A stretch of 64,000 nucleotides of DNA, taken from NCBI RefSeq assembly GCF_921293095.1, contig NC_060246.1:92563030-92627029 (forward strand), in the 5' to 3' direction. Position numbers and translations under genes: made by a program. The DNA is from Ischnura elegans. Lineage: Eukaryota > Arthropoda > Insecta > Odonata > Coenagrionidae. The notes under the pieces are model-generated. The model saw nothing but the letters and a program-made list of their open reading frames with translations, was not told the DNA's origin and searched no databases. This document shows, in pieces, positions 47,001 to 52,004 of the stretch. How positions within the stretch are numbered: position 1 is the stretch's first letter; each line of letters begins with the position of its first letter.

Positions 47001-48604
47001 TACTACTATGCCATAGCATGGACATTAATTAATAACATAAGTACTGAGGTCTATTGCTAAATTTAAATTGTGATGATTCATGATTATGTTTTGCTGTTTC
47101 CTAGTGGAATGAGATAGAAAAGAATAAGTGGGTGTAAGGAGGGAAGGATTTTCATTCACAAAACATGCACGTACTTCGCTATTTCCCACTACCTCCAACC
47201 TTTCCAATGAAGTTTGCCCATGATTTTACCCTAGTTAGTGGCTTAGAAAAGACCTCAACTAAGATTATAAATTCCCCAAAATTATACTTATTATTGCATA
47301 TTATTATCCTTACTTTCTATAAAATGAATCAAGATCTCAATGAAATTCATTTAGTTACCATTTCTGATGACCGCAGTTCCCTGAACACAAACTGGACAAC
47401 AAGATTAAGAGCCAAGCAACAGCCATCTCCAGTTGCTCCTGAACTGGGCAACTTCACACTTTCAAGTAGTTCTCCAGGCAAGCCTAGGCCACTGTTCCTT
47501 AGAGCTTCTATGAGAACCTTAAATTCACAAAAAATCAACATATGAATAAAGGGATTAAATAATTAAGTATTTCTCTCATAAATATGACATATACATAAAA
47601 ACTATACTAAATAAAATTAATTTGAGACCCAAGAGTACTTAGGTAACTGGCACTTAGGTAAAGAAACTTGGTTTGGTAAAATAAGACATTTAATCATCTA
47701 ATGCCAAGGAATATCACAAGGTATTAGTTGGAATAGGGAAAATGACCTATGTGAACGAAATCTTCTTTGCCCTGCCTGATCTCCTCTGCCATCTAAATAT
47801 TGAAGACAAATATTCTAACCCATCTGACATCCAAAGATTATTTCATTGATTTGATCTGCCATGAAGGCACCTAACTCTACATGGTTGTCACTCCTAACAA
47901 GAAGGCATTGGTCTAAATAGTGGTGGATTAATAGGGGGTGGGCTTCCGTAATTTTTAGAAAAACTGAAAAGACATTTATTAATTAAGGCTATTTTTCACC
48001 AGCTAAACAAACAATGTCTAAAATTACTGCTGAATGCCTAAAAGTCATTTGCCAACAAATACCACGCCTCAGGTGCATTATCGCTGAGAGGTATTGCATA
48101 TCACCACAACACAAAGAAAAATAACAATTTGCCTATACTTCAACAACCACCTTCATCCATGCCTGTCTATAAATAATTATTTTTAACGTATAAACAGAGA
48201 ATTCAAGCACAGAGCAAAGGTTTAATTGGTTTAAGAAAATGAGCTATTCATTGGTATTTTTGAAATTGGTTACAAGTAGAGAGGCAAAGATCTTTTCCAT
48301 TAACTAATGAAGAGCAACAAAATATTTCTATCAACTGAAACACCATTCAAAATCACATTGACCAATTTTCTATAAAACTTTTCTTAAACATATTATACTA
48401 GAATAAAAATACCTCTGGCAGGTTGTACGAGGGAAAACTTGTAAACTCTGAGCTTGACGGGTCAGTATTTTCTTGCTGAGCTGGAGGTAGGGTGGTAAGA
48501 TACTTCTGGAATATATACCACTCCACCAAGAGGGTCACCACAATACCCAAGACTAGTGACCCAAGAATAATGATCAGCCACCCAAGGAGCCAAGCCCACT
48601 CCAT
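1851..48604 (-). CDS. PDZD8: PDZD8, ER lipid-transfer tether (20 coding exons; 3' end off window)
   Basis: Joining 20 minus-strand exons gives 3,915 nt (1,305 codons) with no stop and matching phase at every junction. Order: N-terminal membrane anchor (residues about 6-29), SMP domain (about 95-300), PDZ (about 400-487), linker, C2 split by a Ser-rich insert (about 647-825), C1 zinc finger (H899 to C948), acidic and Ser/Pro-rich linker, and C-terminal helical region (about 1168-1305). This order is diagnostic of PDZD8, which in other animals sits in the ER membrane, transfers lipids through its SMP domain and tethers ER to late endosomes/lysosomes, with the C-terminal coiled coil reported to bind Rab7. 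Start chosen: ATG at 48604-48602, eight bases after an acceptor, so a non-coding 5' exon lies upstream. Vertebrate PDZD8 is about 1,150 residues, so this one is longer through linkers. The stop codon is not in the window unless exon 20 reads into its intron. Identity very likely; individual splice sites are my reading. Confidence 0.93.
2195..2277 (+). repeat. Dispersed repeat, copy 1 (second copy inverted at 34036-34125)
   Basis: The stretch with CGAAACTGAAGCCTCAAAAT followed by two GGGGGACTATATTC units recurs in opposite orientation at 34036-34125. It abuts the left end of the Tigger element at 2280, so it may be an older repeat that was the insertion target. Confidence 0.6.
2280..3991 (+). 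mobile_element. Tigger/pogo-like DNA transposon with broken transposase
   Basis: Ends are inverted copies, CACCCATGTCTCGTGTAGCG at the left and its near-complement ending GAGACATGGGTG at the right, each flanked by TA (2278-2279 and 3992-3993), the Tc1/mariner/pogo target. Inside, on the plus strand, are relics of a Tigger/jerky-type transposase: a CENP-B-like N-terminal helix-turn-helix part (TINLEEKL near 2975, FENGERQSD near 3014) and the DDE core with VFSVDETIFFWKRM around 3363-3400, then KPGSDFKAFKD. Stops and frameshifts separate the parts, so it is inactive. It lies in the PDZD8 intron between exons 20 and 19. Confidence 0.8.
3219..3509 (+). pseudogene. Tigger/jerky transposase DDE-domain fragment
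   Basis: A 96-codon open stretch containing SGESGSADNAVTTTFSDELQ, then FPPELVFSVDETIFFWKR and FREGKPGSDFKAFKD. In Tigger transposases the VDET aspartate is the first catalytic residue and is followed by W.KM.SRT and KA.KDR motifs, which fit. Upstream transposase sequence continues in other frames back to about 2930, so this is a piece of a pseudogene, not a gene. Confidence 0.78.
4433..4660 (-). CDS. PDZD8: PDZD8 coding exon 19: acidic/helical C-terminal region
   Basis: Codes for residues 1168-1243, rich in Glu, Lys and Ala with helical propensity (LVQEAMEKLIQQHPRLLLQS; KKRREKIGKM). It corresponds to the region entering the C-terminal coiled coil of PDZD8. Acceptor TTTTCAG, donor ATG|GTGAGA, phase 0. 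Confidence 0.82.
4796..5318. mobile_element. piggyBac-like MITE with TTAA ends and internal palindrome
   Basis: TTAA (4792-4795) precedes CCCTTAGGGCAGTCGCG, and the right end is an inverted CCTAAGGG before TTAA (5319-5322), as for piggyBac-type insertions. From 4803 to about 5098 an inner palindrome is visible: GGGCAGTCGCGCACTAGCGC on the left is mirrored by the GCACTAGTGCGTGCCTGCCC region on the right, with repeated GACCACG units. The boundaries may instead be two adjoining elements (4796-5103 and the rest). No coding capacity. Confidence 0.55.
7460..7645 (+). repeat. Direct repeat, copy A
   Basis: The segment from TGAGTGGGAACCCTGGAGTG to ATGACACAATACAGA is nearly identical to 9768-9952, with a few substitutions. 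The GAGTGGGAACCCTG at its start resembles a transposon terminus (inverted at 8411 as CAGGATTCCTACTCAATC). No coding capacity. Confidence 0.75.
8764..9494. mobile_element. piggyBac-like foldback MITE, long inverted arms
   Basis: A 731-bp non-coding element flanked by TTAA (8760-8763 and 9495-9498), beginning CCCTTTCGCTGCTG and ending in the inverted CAGCAGTGAAAGGG. Nearly the whole length is a palindrome: segments such as GACTGCAATTTGAAAATCAA (about 8988) and the inner GATGAAAAATAACGATTTTG (9096) recur inverted on the right side, leaving a loop of roughly 40 bp near 9128-9167. TTAA target and CCC/GGG ends indicate the piggyBac superfamily. A 149-codon frame across the right arm is a by-product. 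Confidence 0.8.
9768..9952 (+). repeat. Direct repeat, copy B
   Basis: Second copy of the 7460-7645 sequence, same orientation, about 2.3 kb away. It directly follows a stretch with repeated AAATTCACGG and TTCAAGG units (9690-9765). CAGGATTCCTACTCAATC at 8411 is inverted to its start, hinting at an element spanning 8411-9782, but the 8-bp flanks there do not match. Confidence 0.75.
10879..11882 (-). mobile_element. Tigger/pogo-like element with transposase N-terminal remnant
   Basis: Left end CAGTGAGTCCTCGTTTAACG and right end, inverted, CAGTGTGTCCTCGTTTAACG, each next to TA (10877-10878, 11883-11884). About 1 kb. On the minus strand, 11560 to about 11420 reads MSTKKRLSWWFFRREEKTAI then LEQKLGIIKRIDEGATAGEI, a CENP-B/pogo-type N-terminal helix-turn-helix. 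The DDE core is missing, so it is an internally deleted copy. Confidence 0.82.
11360..11560 (-). pseudogene. CENP-B/pogo N-terminal helix-turn-helix fragment
   Basis: A 66-codon open frame inside the Tigger-like element. EEKTAILEQKLGIIKRIDEG and ATAGEIGRVLGL match the first DNA-binding helices of pogo/Tigger transposases and CENP-B. After that the frame continues into unrelated sequence and no catalytic domain follows. Confidence 0.7.
12818..12958 (-). CDS. PDZD8: PDZD8 coding exon 18: linker
   Basis: Codes for residues 1121-1167: TSLAESPFHLPAAIRKSKVK, then an acidic Ser-rich tail ending SSMDETTIK. Acceptor TGCTAG, donor AAG|GTTTCT (a weak but acceptable donor), phase 0 both ends. Too short to appear as an ORF; found by splice sites and phase. 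Confidence 0.75.
12959..16639. other. PDZD8 intron 17 (exon 17 to exon 18)
   Basis: A 3.7-kb intron. A hAT-like terminus (TAGAGATGGGTCAAAAAGAA) starts at 14360, and an imperfect 18-bp tandem array lies at 14737-14860. The 116-codon open frame at 15072-15422 matches nothing I recognise. The rest is A+T-rich without recognisable content. Confidence 0.6.
14737..14860 (+). repeat. 18-bp imperfect tandem array (minisatellite)
   Basis: About seven units of the form TTTCTCGGAGGGTATTCT, varying to GGCTGTTCA in the last ones, in tandem. It lies within the sequence that follows a hAT-like terminus at 14360 and may be part of that element's subterminal region. Confidence 0.7.
16640..16957 (-). CDS. PDZD8: PDZD8 coding exon 17: Ala/Ser/Pro-rich, GC-rich linker
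   Basis: Codes for residues 1015-1120. It starts RIRSGLGGLLASVAAAASHQ, resembling the small hydrophobic motif after the C1 domain, then becomes a low-complexity Ser/Pro/Thr/Leu run (SPSPTAPSPPSTPALTLSPS) and ends HSPTASRK. GC content is far above its A+T-rich surroundings, so several frames are open on both strands; this frame is chosen because it joins exons 16 and 18 in phase. Acceptor CGACCAG, donor AAG|GTGAGA. Confidence 0.78.
16958..19382. other. PDZD8 introns 16 and 15, around exon 16
   Basis: The two introns flanking exon 16 (16958-17804 and 17970-19382). A Tigger-like terminus CAGTAAAACCTCTACCTTAT follows TTA at 19060, and 18225-18290 has GATTATC-type motifs common in pogo MITEs, but no second end is visible. 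Nothing else is recognisable. Confidence 0.5.
17805..17969 (-). CDS. PDZD8: PDZD8 coding exon 16: acidic linker
   Basis: Codes for residues 960-1014: TPEIVTTVEGPSEEDEDDDG and on through a strongly acidic stretch to ...SNTPTPQ. It is probably disordered. Acceptor CATTAG, donor CAG|GTAACT, phase 0 at both ends. Confidence 0.82.
19383..19505 (-). CDS. PDZD8: PDZD8 coding exon 15: C1 zinc finger, second half
   Basis: Codes for residues 919-959: IWLKDADRCRRCSMACHKKC continues the C1 finger with ligands C927, C930, H935, C938 and a distal Cys (C948), as in PDZD8 and PKC-type C1 domains. The donor GTGAGT after ATG CTA (19383) is preferred over an internal GTCAAA at 19405, because the latter would shift exon 16 into a stop. 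Confidence 0.9.
20256..20613 (-). CDS. PDZD8: PDZD8 coding exon 14: end of C2, start of C1 zinc finger
   Basis: Codes for residues 799-918. FGDILLTVSL is the last C2 strand (vertebrate YGDITIHF). A polar acidic linker follows, then the first half of a C1 domain: H899, then HRATLCDFCGKK with C912 and C915 as zinc ligands (H-x12-C-x2-C). Acceptor TTGAAG|G chosen for phase; donor AAG|GTAAGA, phase 0. Confidence 0.9.
21305..21497 (-). CDS. PDZD8: PDZD8 coding exon 13: C2 domain, middle
   Basis: Codes for residues 735-798 (GGKGVDSSFIVCEDGDKAKV... to ...DPFSPVGVK). VLLAHLCIPIQSLLGL and LRCWSLQPP are C2 strands and loop corresponding to the L.LGHVSL.LEDV segment of vertebrate PDZD8. Acceptor ATGCAG, donor AA|GTATGT, ends in phase 2. 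Confidence 0.83.
21899..21951 (+). repeat. Short tandem duplication
   Basis: CTGTTTGAGATAAAAAATTT occurs twice in tandem, separated by ACACCATC. It is a recent-looking duplication of about 28 bp in intron 12. Confidence 0.7.
23292..23556 (-). CDS. PDZD8: PDZD8 coding exon 12: C2 domain start plus Ser-rich insert
   Basis: Codes for residues 647-734. VIPVGEAFTFQVHDRHRFLN and INVWGL align with the first strands of the PDZD8 C2 domain (vertebrate pattern CLFDI....RYLNIALW). There follows a 60-residue insert with a run of 14 Ser broken only by Met and Leu, probably a surface loop. Acceptor TTTCAG, donor CCG|GTAGGT, ends in phase 1. Confidence 0.85.
24425..24820 (+). pseudogene. Tigger-type transposase C-terminus
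   Basis: An open stretch of about 131 codons, opened by a stop just upstream, with IEEAEITPFPLEEWRQIAEE, a polar acidic region, then ILTLSKAVKAIKYVRHYL and ending RKQTTLDIFFK. The final KQTT.D.FF is the usual end of Tigger/pogo transposases. The N-terminal and DDE parts are absent from the element. Confidence 0.75.
24946..26032. mobile_element. hAT-like non-autonomous element nested in Tigger
   Basis: It begins TAGTGATGGGCAGATTCGAT and ends with the inverted ...ATCTACCCATCACTT. Flanks are ATGTGTAC (24938-24945) and ATGTTTAC (26033-26040), an 8-bp target duplication with one mismatch, typical of hAT. The left subterminal part holds a 25-bp tandem array. No transposase is visible. Confidence 0.78.
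25034..25126 (+). repeat. 25-bp tandem array in hAT-like element
   Basis: Four degenerate units of the form GATCGAAAAGACTCAAATGA plus ATCAA in tandem. The motif GATTCAA/TTGAATC also recurs at both ends of the host element, so the array may be an expanded subterminal repeat. Confidence 0.7.
26747..26961 (-). CDS. PDZD8: PDZD8 coding exon 11: basic/Ser-rich linker
   Basis: Codes for residues 575-646, rich in Arg, Ser and Lys (for example GMRRNRSSSLPKSRGTKLDE), ending ...STRELNPDE just before the C2 domain. Acceptor ATTAAG, donor GAG|GTAAGA, ends in phase 0. The RRNRSSS block could be a phosphorylation site, but that is a guess. Confidence 0.8.
27817..28018 (-). CDS. PDZD8: PDZD8 coding exon 10: disordered linker
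   Basis: Codes for residues 508-574, PVDRDPDLLSSVPLTSTMPM and onward, a Ser/Thr/Pro-rich, probably unstructured linker between PDZ and C2. Acceptor TGTAG, donor CCAG|GTATGT, ends in phase 1 and joins exon 11 through a split GAA codon. Confidence 0.8.
28581..29007. mobile_element. Tigger-like MITE
   Basis: A non-coding 427-bp element between TA dinucleotides (28579-28580 and 29008-29009). It starts CAGTAAGAACTTGACATACG and the right end inverted reads CAGTTATACCTCTACATATG. The ends share CAGT and an ACATA.GA block. A related sequence (CAGTAATTCTTCGACATACG) is found at 42658. Confidence 0.6.
29134..29262 (-). CDS. PDZD8: PDZD8 coding exon 9: PDZ domain, end
   Basis: Codes for 43 residues (465-507): AARIIKNAGESFTMRVERK completes the last PDZ helix and strand, followed by a Ser-rich linker ending KCENEK. 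I place the acceptor at TATTATAG (exon starts 29262) rather than at the GCAG three bases on, because only the former keeps phase with exon 8. Donor AAG|GTATGT, phase 0. Confidence 0.85.
29263..32256. other. PDZD8 intron 8
   Basis: A 3-kb intron splitting the PDZ domain. It contains a foldback region with GACAAAA sub-repeats (30142-30543). A GC-richer segment at about 31330-31560 and another at 31900-32170 look like repeat-derived sequence, but I cannot assign them. Confidence 0.6.
30142..30543. repeat. Foldback repeat with GACAAAA sub-repeats
   Basis: The left part has GCACCTCGGGTGACAAAAGG followed by four more GACAAA units spaced about 13-18 bp. The right part is the mirror image, with TTTTGTC units ending GGGCCTTTTGTCAATAACC and CCAGCACC. 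The ends are therefore inverted repeats, suggesting a foldback-type mobile element. No target duplication is evident. Confidence 0.6.
32257..32463 (-). CDS. PDZD8: PDZD8 coding exon 8: PDZ domain, first part
   Basis: Codes for residues 396-464. LGLVFRPI occupies the carboxylate-binding-loop position, where a canonical PDZ has GLGF. DSVTPGSPCALAGVHPGDAL and ISIDGKKITSLSQ are the hallmark P.SPA...G...GD.I..I.G.. core. Acceptor GAGCAG, donor CAG|GTCAGT, phase 0 at both ends. Confidence 0.92.
32464..33635. other. PDZD8 intron 7
   Basis: A 1.2-kb intron just before the PDZ exon. I see no transposon ends, exons or RNA genes in it. Confidence 0.6.
33636..33781 (-). CDS. PDZD8: PDZD8 coding exon 7: SMP-PDZ linker
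   Basis: Codes for residues 347-395 (DCAAWIHLSQTGSATTATID...), including the strand IDIKVNRIEGL and a polar stretch leading to the PDZ domain. The first codon is split with exon 6 (G|AC). Acceptor TTGCAG, donor AAG|GTAATG, ends in phase 0. Confidence 0.85.
34036..34125 (-). repeat. Dispersed repeat, copy 2
   Basis: Inverted copy of the 2195-2277 sequence (two ACTATATTC/GAATATAGT units and the CTGAGGCTTCAGTTTTGAG block). This supports a dispersed family rather than a local duplication. Confidence 0.6.
34315..36862 (+). mobile_element. 2.55-kb DNA transposon, ~406-bp inverted repeats, 8-bp target duplication
   Basis: The left arm 34315-34720 and right arm 36456-36862 are inverted copies with few mismatches, starting TAGGCCGGCCCTTATTTTTC. 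CTGTCCAT flanks both sides exactly (34307-34314 and 36863-36870). The interior has plus-strand relics in several frames: KLDDLLDITRSGTIEF (35523), YMSEELVGLSFFD (35852) and ARGVKLIQDF near 36160. I remember these motifs from a family of uncharacterised arthropod proteins (KLDDLFDI..., SEELVGLAFFD, AERGVALI.D). An 8-bp duplication fits hAT or P superfamilies, but I see no diagnostic transposase motif. It is in PDZD8 intron 6. Confidence 0.85.
35280..36300 (+). pseudogene. Decayed coding region of the 34315-36862 element
   Basis: Peptide pieces on the plus strand lie in shifted frames and are interrupted by stops, in the order KLDDLLDITRSGTIEFLTRE, SEELVGLSFF, FVTTNSRKLF, RGVKLIQDFW. Order and spacing look like one protein of several hundred residues that has decayed. 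I cannot name its biochemical function. The minus-strand frames here are shadows. Confidence 0.55.
36924..38859. mobile_element. hAT-like element, left end duplicated
   Basis: TAGAGATGGGTCGAATAGCA at 36924 and again at 37220, and an inverted right end ...ATTTGCACATCTCTA at 38859. Flanks ATTTACAC and ATTTATAT (6 of 8 identical) may be a worn target duplication. Both ends carry many TTCGAATA motifs. A Tigger-like end (CAGTGGTACCTCGATCTATC) at 37379 suggests a further insertion. No complete transposase; the 108-codon minus frame at 37799-38125 has only faint resemblance to a BED-type N-terminus. Confidence 0.6.
38944..39258 (+). repeat. tRNA-derived SINE, copy 1
   Basis: A polymerase III A box-like TGGCTAGAGTGTTGG (about 38965) and B box GGTTCAAATCC (39000-39010), then a unique body and an ATACC-repeat tail. 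TAAGTAT flanks both sides (38937-38943 and 39259-39265), a plausible target duplication. It is not a functional tRNA gene: no cloverleaf or acceptor stem is apparent. A second copy is at 49641. Confidence 0.8.
39283..39510 (+). repeat. Duplicated non-coding segment, copy 1 (empty site)
   Basis: Similar in order to 40247-40770: both have an AATTTATTG.ATCCCC block, AAAAAAAACAT.GCAG, ACAGCAA..AAAATTC and ...GTATTCAT.AT. This copy lacks the 287-bp insertion found in the second and so shows the pre-insertion site. Confidence 0.65.
39628..39844 (-). CDS. PDZD8: PDZD8 coding exon 6: SMP C-terminal end
   Basis: Codes for residues 275-346. IRKALRKKHTLPNFKMRHKP is the basic, highly conserved C-terminal end of the SMP domain of PDZD8, followed by an acidic linker and the strands TTLEVAVLEASRL and SIQITLAL. 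Acceptor TTTGCAG, donor TTAG|GTAAGT, ends in phase 1. It lies between two copies of a non-coding duplication. Confidence 0.9.
40247..40770 (+). repeat. Duplicated non-coding segment, copy 2 (with insertion)
   Basis: Second copy of the 39283-39510 segment, diverged but co-linear, interrupted by the MITE at 40419-40705. Exon 6 of PDZD8 lies between the two copies and is not itself duplicated. Confidence 0.65.
40419..40705. mobile_element. PIF/Harbinger-like MITE
   Basis: A 287-bp non-coding element with inverted ends GGCTCCTTGCACACACATCG and (inverted) GGCTCTTTGCACACCGATTT, flanked by TGA on both sides (40416-40418, 40706-40708). The paralogous segment at 39283 carries a single TGA at the matching place. 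A 3-bp TNA target duplication and GGCTC-type ends are usual for PIF/Harbinger. Confidence 0.72.
44287..44444 (-). CDS. PDZD8: PDZD8 coding exon 5: SMP domain
   Basis: Codes for residues 222-274. The run AHWSLAFVGEPHLDLNVRS is close to the most conserved SMP segment of PDZD8 (a W.F.FV.EP...F.VRS pattern). Acceptor TTTTCAG, donor CAG|GTGAGT. The entering phase 1 matches exon 4 and it leaves in phase 0. Confidence 0.9.
45011..45233 (-). CDS. PDZD8: PDZD8 coding exon 4: SMP domain
   Basis: Codes for residues 148-221 (IRDIDLGVEAPIIRR... to ...GRTAHLSIE), the DLG..AP.I segment and beta-strands of the SMP fold; GGFRIVTRANMVLG corresponds to the strand that vertebrate PDZD8 ends with a VFGKSA-like turn. 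Acceptor TTTTTAG, donor GAAG|GTATAT, ends in phase 1. Separated from exon 3 by only 108 bp. Confidence 0.88.
45342..45431 (-). CDS. PDZD8: PDZD8 coding exon 3: SMP domain
   Basis: A 30-codon exon (residues 118-147) reading VRRWFLKKLNLEFEELVTRT and on to ...LFERVS. The W..KK...EFEEL pattern is the conserved SMP segment following the first helix in PDZD8. Acceptor CCCAAG, donor TCG|GTAAGT, phase 0. It is shorter than the ORF cutoff and is found only by splicing. Confidence 0.88.
45432..47358. other. PDZD8 intron 2
   Basis: Holds a repeat-like stretch starting CAGTGGCGTAGCCAGGAATT at 45989 and followed by a long G-run at 46200-46220; similar starts are common among dispersed arthropod repeats. 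The rest is A+T-rich without features I can name. Confidence 0.5.
47359..47517 (-). CDS. PDZD8: PDZD8 coding exon 2: start of SMP domain
   Basis: Codes for residues 65-117 (VLIEALRNSG...). The segment LALNLVVQFVFRELRSSEM matches the first conserved helix of the SMP domain, where vertebrate PDZD8 has a similar LFLFRELRD motif. Acceptor TTTAAG, donor ATG|GTAACT, phase 0 at both ends. A 126-codon frame on the opposite strand is only its shadow. Confidence 0.88.
47518..48412. other. PDZD8 intron 1 (coding)
   Basis: A 0.9-kb intron between the membrane-anchor exon and the first SMP exon. I see nothing recognisable in it. Confidence 0.6.
48413..48604 (-). CDS. PDZD8: PDZD8 coding exon 1: membrane anchor
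   Basis: Codes for residues 1-64, starting MEWAWLLGW and followed by a strongly hydrophobic run, WLIIILGSLVLGIVVTLLV, typical of a signal anchor that inserts the protein in the ER membrane. The acceptor AG is at 48614-48613 (exon begins 48612) and the donor is GTATTT after a GAG codon. The ATG context AACGATGG is good. Phase 0 at the end. Confidence 0.9.
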
Positions 48605-48612
48605 CGTTGACA

Positions 48613-51600
48613 CTGAATAAAAAGATATTACAAAGTATGAAAAACCTTGTCAATAAAAAATAATTATTACAATGATGAAACTCAAGATTTTAATTTGAAC
48701 TTCATATCAAAGAAATAGTATAATGAACAAAATAATTGGCAAAAAAATATTTTTGCAATAAAAATTTATCACAAATCAAAAGTATCATAAAATAGGGTTG
48801 AAGAATTGAGCATATGGCTTTCACATGAATGATGATAAGGGCTGTTATCTTTGTGATAACAAGGTAAAAACAATATCTTACATGGATTGGCTCAAAGATA
48901 ACAGTCACACATTATTATTGAGTTCTTGATACTGGAACATAATCATGCCAAAACAGCTTATCCCAGCGTTTAGCATAAAAAATGACTGTGACCCATTTTC
49001 TGAGCTACCACACGGCAACCCTGCCTGTTCAGAGAGTAAAAAGAGAATAAGCATGAGCATCAGTATTTTTTGAATGCAAACATTTCCATAGTGCCAAGTA
49101 ATACACCACAAAAAATACATAATAATTACTGAATCCCACACAGTCACAGGTCTTTCAAAAAGAAGAATTTTTAAAGTACAGACAAATGATTTTATGCATT
49201 TAATGACATTTCGCTTAGTAATAACATGGTCAACTTCAAATTTTGGAAGTAATTAAATTAAGGTGCCTTGATTTTTGCAAAAGTACATTTTCATGATCTC
49301 ACTATCAATAGCAATTTTCAAAATTGGGTAGTATGGTCTTACAACCATAAAAAAATTGAAGATAACACAGCAAATACTACAAATCTGATAAAATATGCAA
49401 AAAAAAAAAATTTCTAGCAAAAATATGAAAATGCAAAAATAAAGGAGCCCTTGTACTACACTTTAATCGGAATTGAGAAGGCGGCACAGAAGTGCCCCAA
49501 TCTTTTACTGCATGGTGAGAGCAGAGAAAGACCACCAGCAGCAGCATGGAACAGTACAAACCTATGCGAACTGGCATGTGAGCACAAAAGGAAAAGATAA
49601 GCACAACTTATAGCACTCTATGCATACTATAATGTTTCAAGGGGATCGGGTTGATGTGGTGTCTTTACACCATGTGGCCCAGGTTTCAAATCCTGGCAGG
49701 GGTGGAGAAATTTCCAAGCTTACCAGACACCTGCTTAAGTGTTGTGTGGTACACTCTTCAAGCACAACGCTTCCACTGAATGGTATGTTAAGCAATGGTA
49801 CCCTCACTGCCTTTGATTAAGATGAGGTTAATGCCGTAGCCGGTTTTCCCCCACCCTTCCTTTCCTACCCAAACCTCTCAGTGCAACTGCCCTTAGCTGT
49901 AGACTGCCTCCTCCAAATACCACACTACATAATTTTTAATGCTACAACCTGAGAGCTATCAACAAACCTTTTCACTGAATTTTAATTTTTCTCAAGTAAT
50001 TCCCCTTAGATGACAAAATCCCCAATATTTACCTCATGAGGAAGCAATCTTCCTTTCCATCAACTTATTCTGCTATCATTTTGACTAAACATTTTCAGGT
50101 TACTGGGTCACTACATAAAACTAATGACTAAAGTGTGATTGAGTGACTATTATCACCAGTCATACAGGTCATCAAAGTGTGATGTACTTCTTTATATGAC
50201 CAGTACACAACCCAGGTTAAATAAACTCAAGTCAAGTCAAGTCAGTACATATATGTACTGGTCATACGAAGAACTCATGGAAAAGTGGCATGAGGCTAAA
50301 TAATATACAGAGAGAAAAAATATACCAGATGGCAAGTAAGTAATTACATGACTTACACACCACCTATTTTTCGTAAGCCGAGTATCTTCTAGGTCAAACA
50401 TGACCAAAACTCAAGAAAAGACTTTGCATACTAGAGACTAACTGTACGTGGGGCAACAAGGAGTGGGGTGACGGATTTATAACTTTGAAAAAACTGAAGA
50501 GTGGCACGAAGACAAGGTACACCTGACAAAGACTGAGTACTTTCCTGACCACATTCTCACTGAGACTCTTATGAAACTGGCTAGAGAAGTGAAAGGTGCA
50601 CAAGTATCAGTCTCTACGAGATGGGAAATGAGGAAGAGGAAAAGGTCGAGGAACGGAGGCTGAAATGCAACAAAAAATTCATTACTAACGTATGGGCTTA
50701 ATTGGGGTTCTTCAAAGATCCCTGATAGGTTTTGAGCAGATCCATATTGATACATAGGCGGTCCTGAGAGGCAACAGAGGCAACTTTCTTAACAATAAAA
50801 AAATAATACTGATATCAAACAGCTTTTTGCACCAAAAGATACAGTCAGTTTACCTTTACGTATAATAAAAGGATAAAAAGTGACCTCAGGCAGAGACTAC
50901 AAGAATTGAGACTTGTTCTTGATCGGCAATATTTAAGTAATACTAACAATGAAGCTCACCTTATCATAATATTAGAGAGGAAATTCACCACATAGGATTC
51001 ATTGCAACTTATGAAAAGAAAATTTTATCATCCCAGGAACGTCTGTGCTTATTTCTGGTAAAATATATCGTGATTTTGTAGGCAGTGTGTTACTTTTAAA
51101 TAATGAAACAGAAATTCCTATGTGGGGAATAATTCGTGAATTGAGGTTATTTCTCCCGATACATTTAGGTGCATGTATTTATGATATAATTTTCTTCAAT
51201 GTGAAATTCTACAAGGAGGGCAAAGCTTGAGACAAAGAGGTGAGGGGTATGATGCATGAAAAGTTTTAGGCATAAATAATTTGGAAGAGAAACACGACAC
51301 ATTTACTGATATATGGTAAAATTAAACAGTTATTGAATGCCAATCGAGGAGTCTTTAGGTAAGTTGAATTAAAAGGTGAAGGTGAGTATGTAAACATTGA
51401 TGTATACTAATGCCTCACTGCAGAAACTTGACCAATAAAATACGCAATTCACAAAATAAAAGAGTGATGCTGCCACAAGAGTAAATTTGCTTTATGGTAA
51501 TGCATAATAAAAATACGACGGACATCATATTTCATAAACTACTCATCAAATTAAGTTTTTCCCAACAAATAAAAAGAAAAAAGAAAATAAAATGATTCTC

Positions 51601-51875
51601 AGAACGCAATAACAACGGTACGAATGTTACAGATAAACTGAGTTTATTCGCAAACGATAAGCGAAACAATCAATGCCATAATATCTTATCCTTGGGGTAA
51701 AATTACCAAGAATAGAGACCTCACAGATGGTATACAGAAATGACAATCCCGGTATCATCAACGTCGGGAAAGGCGAGAAATTGATGCGATACATTGAAAT
51801 TCAGTAATATAGAACAGTTGTAGGATAAAGGATAATATTCCTACTAATAGTTGAACTTTTATCAACAACACTTAC
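48613..51875. other. Probable 5' UTR intron of PDZD8
   Basis: The acceptor TTATTCAG at 48620-48613 just upstream of the ATG implies an intron here. It contains the second SINE (49641-49935) and a weak inverted repeat around 50183-50282 sharing a GACCAGTACA core. Otherwise A+T-rich and featureless. Confidence 0.5.
49641..49935 (+). repeat. tRNA-derived SINE, copy 2
   Basis: Same family as 38944-39258: GGGGATCGGGTTGATGTGGT at the start, a B box-like GGTTTCAAATCC, and matching body blocks (AGCACAACGCT, TAATGCCG, CCACCCTTCCTT, CTGCCTCCT). It has lost about 20 bp around the A box, so it would not be transcribed well. Confidence 0.75.
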
Positions 51876-52000
51876 CGTTTTCTTAAAATAAAATAAATAT
51901 TATCACTCGATAACAACTACCATTCATACTATGAAATAAATTTTACGCAGATACAAATAAGAAGCAATTTCAGAAATATAGTCAATAAAAATATATTTCT
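51876..52000 (-). other. Possible non-coding first exon of PDZD8
   Basis: A consensus donor AAACG|GTAAGT (minus strand, GT at 51875-51874) could pair with the acceptor at 48614. A second candidate donor, GGTG|GTAAGA, ends an exon at 52004. The transcription start and exon limits are guesses. Confidence 0.25.
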
Positions 52001-52004
52001 TACC

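Noticed and set aside
47165-47545. 126-codon plus-strand frame
   Set aside because: Antisense shadow of PDZD8 exon 2.
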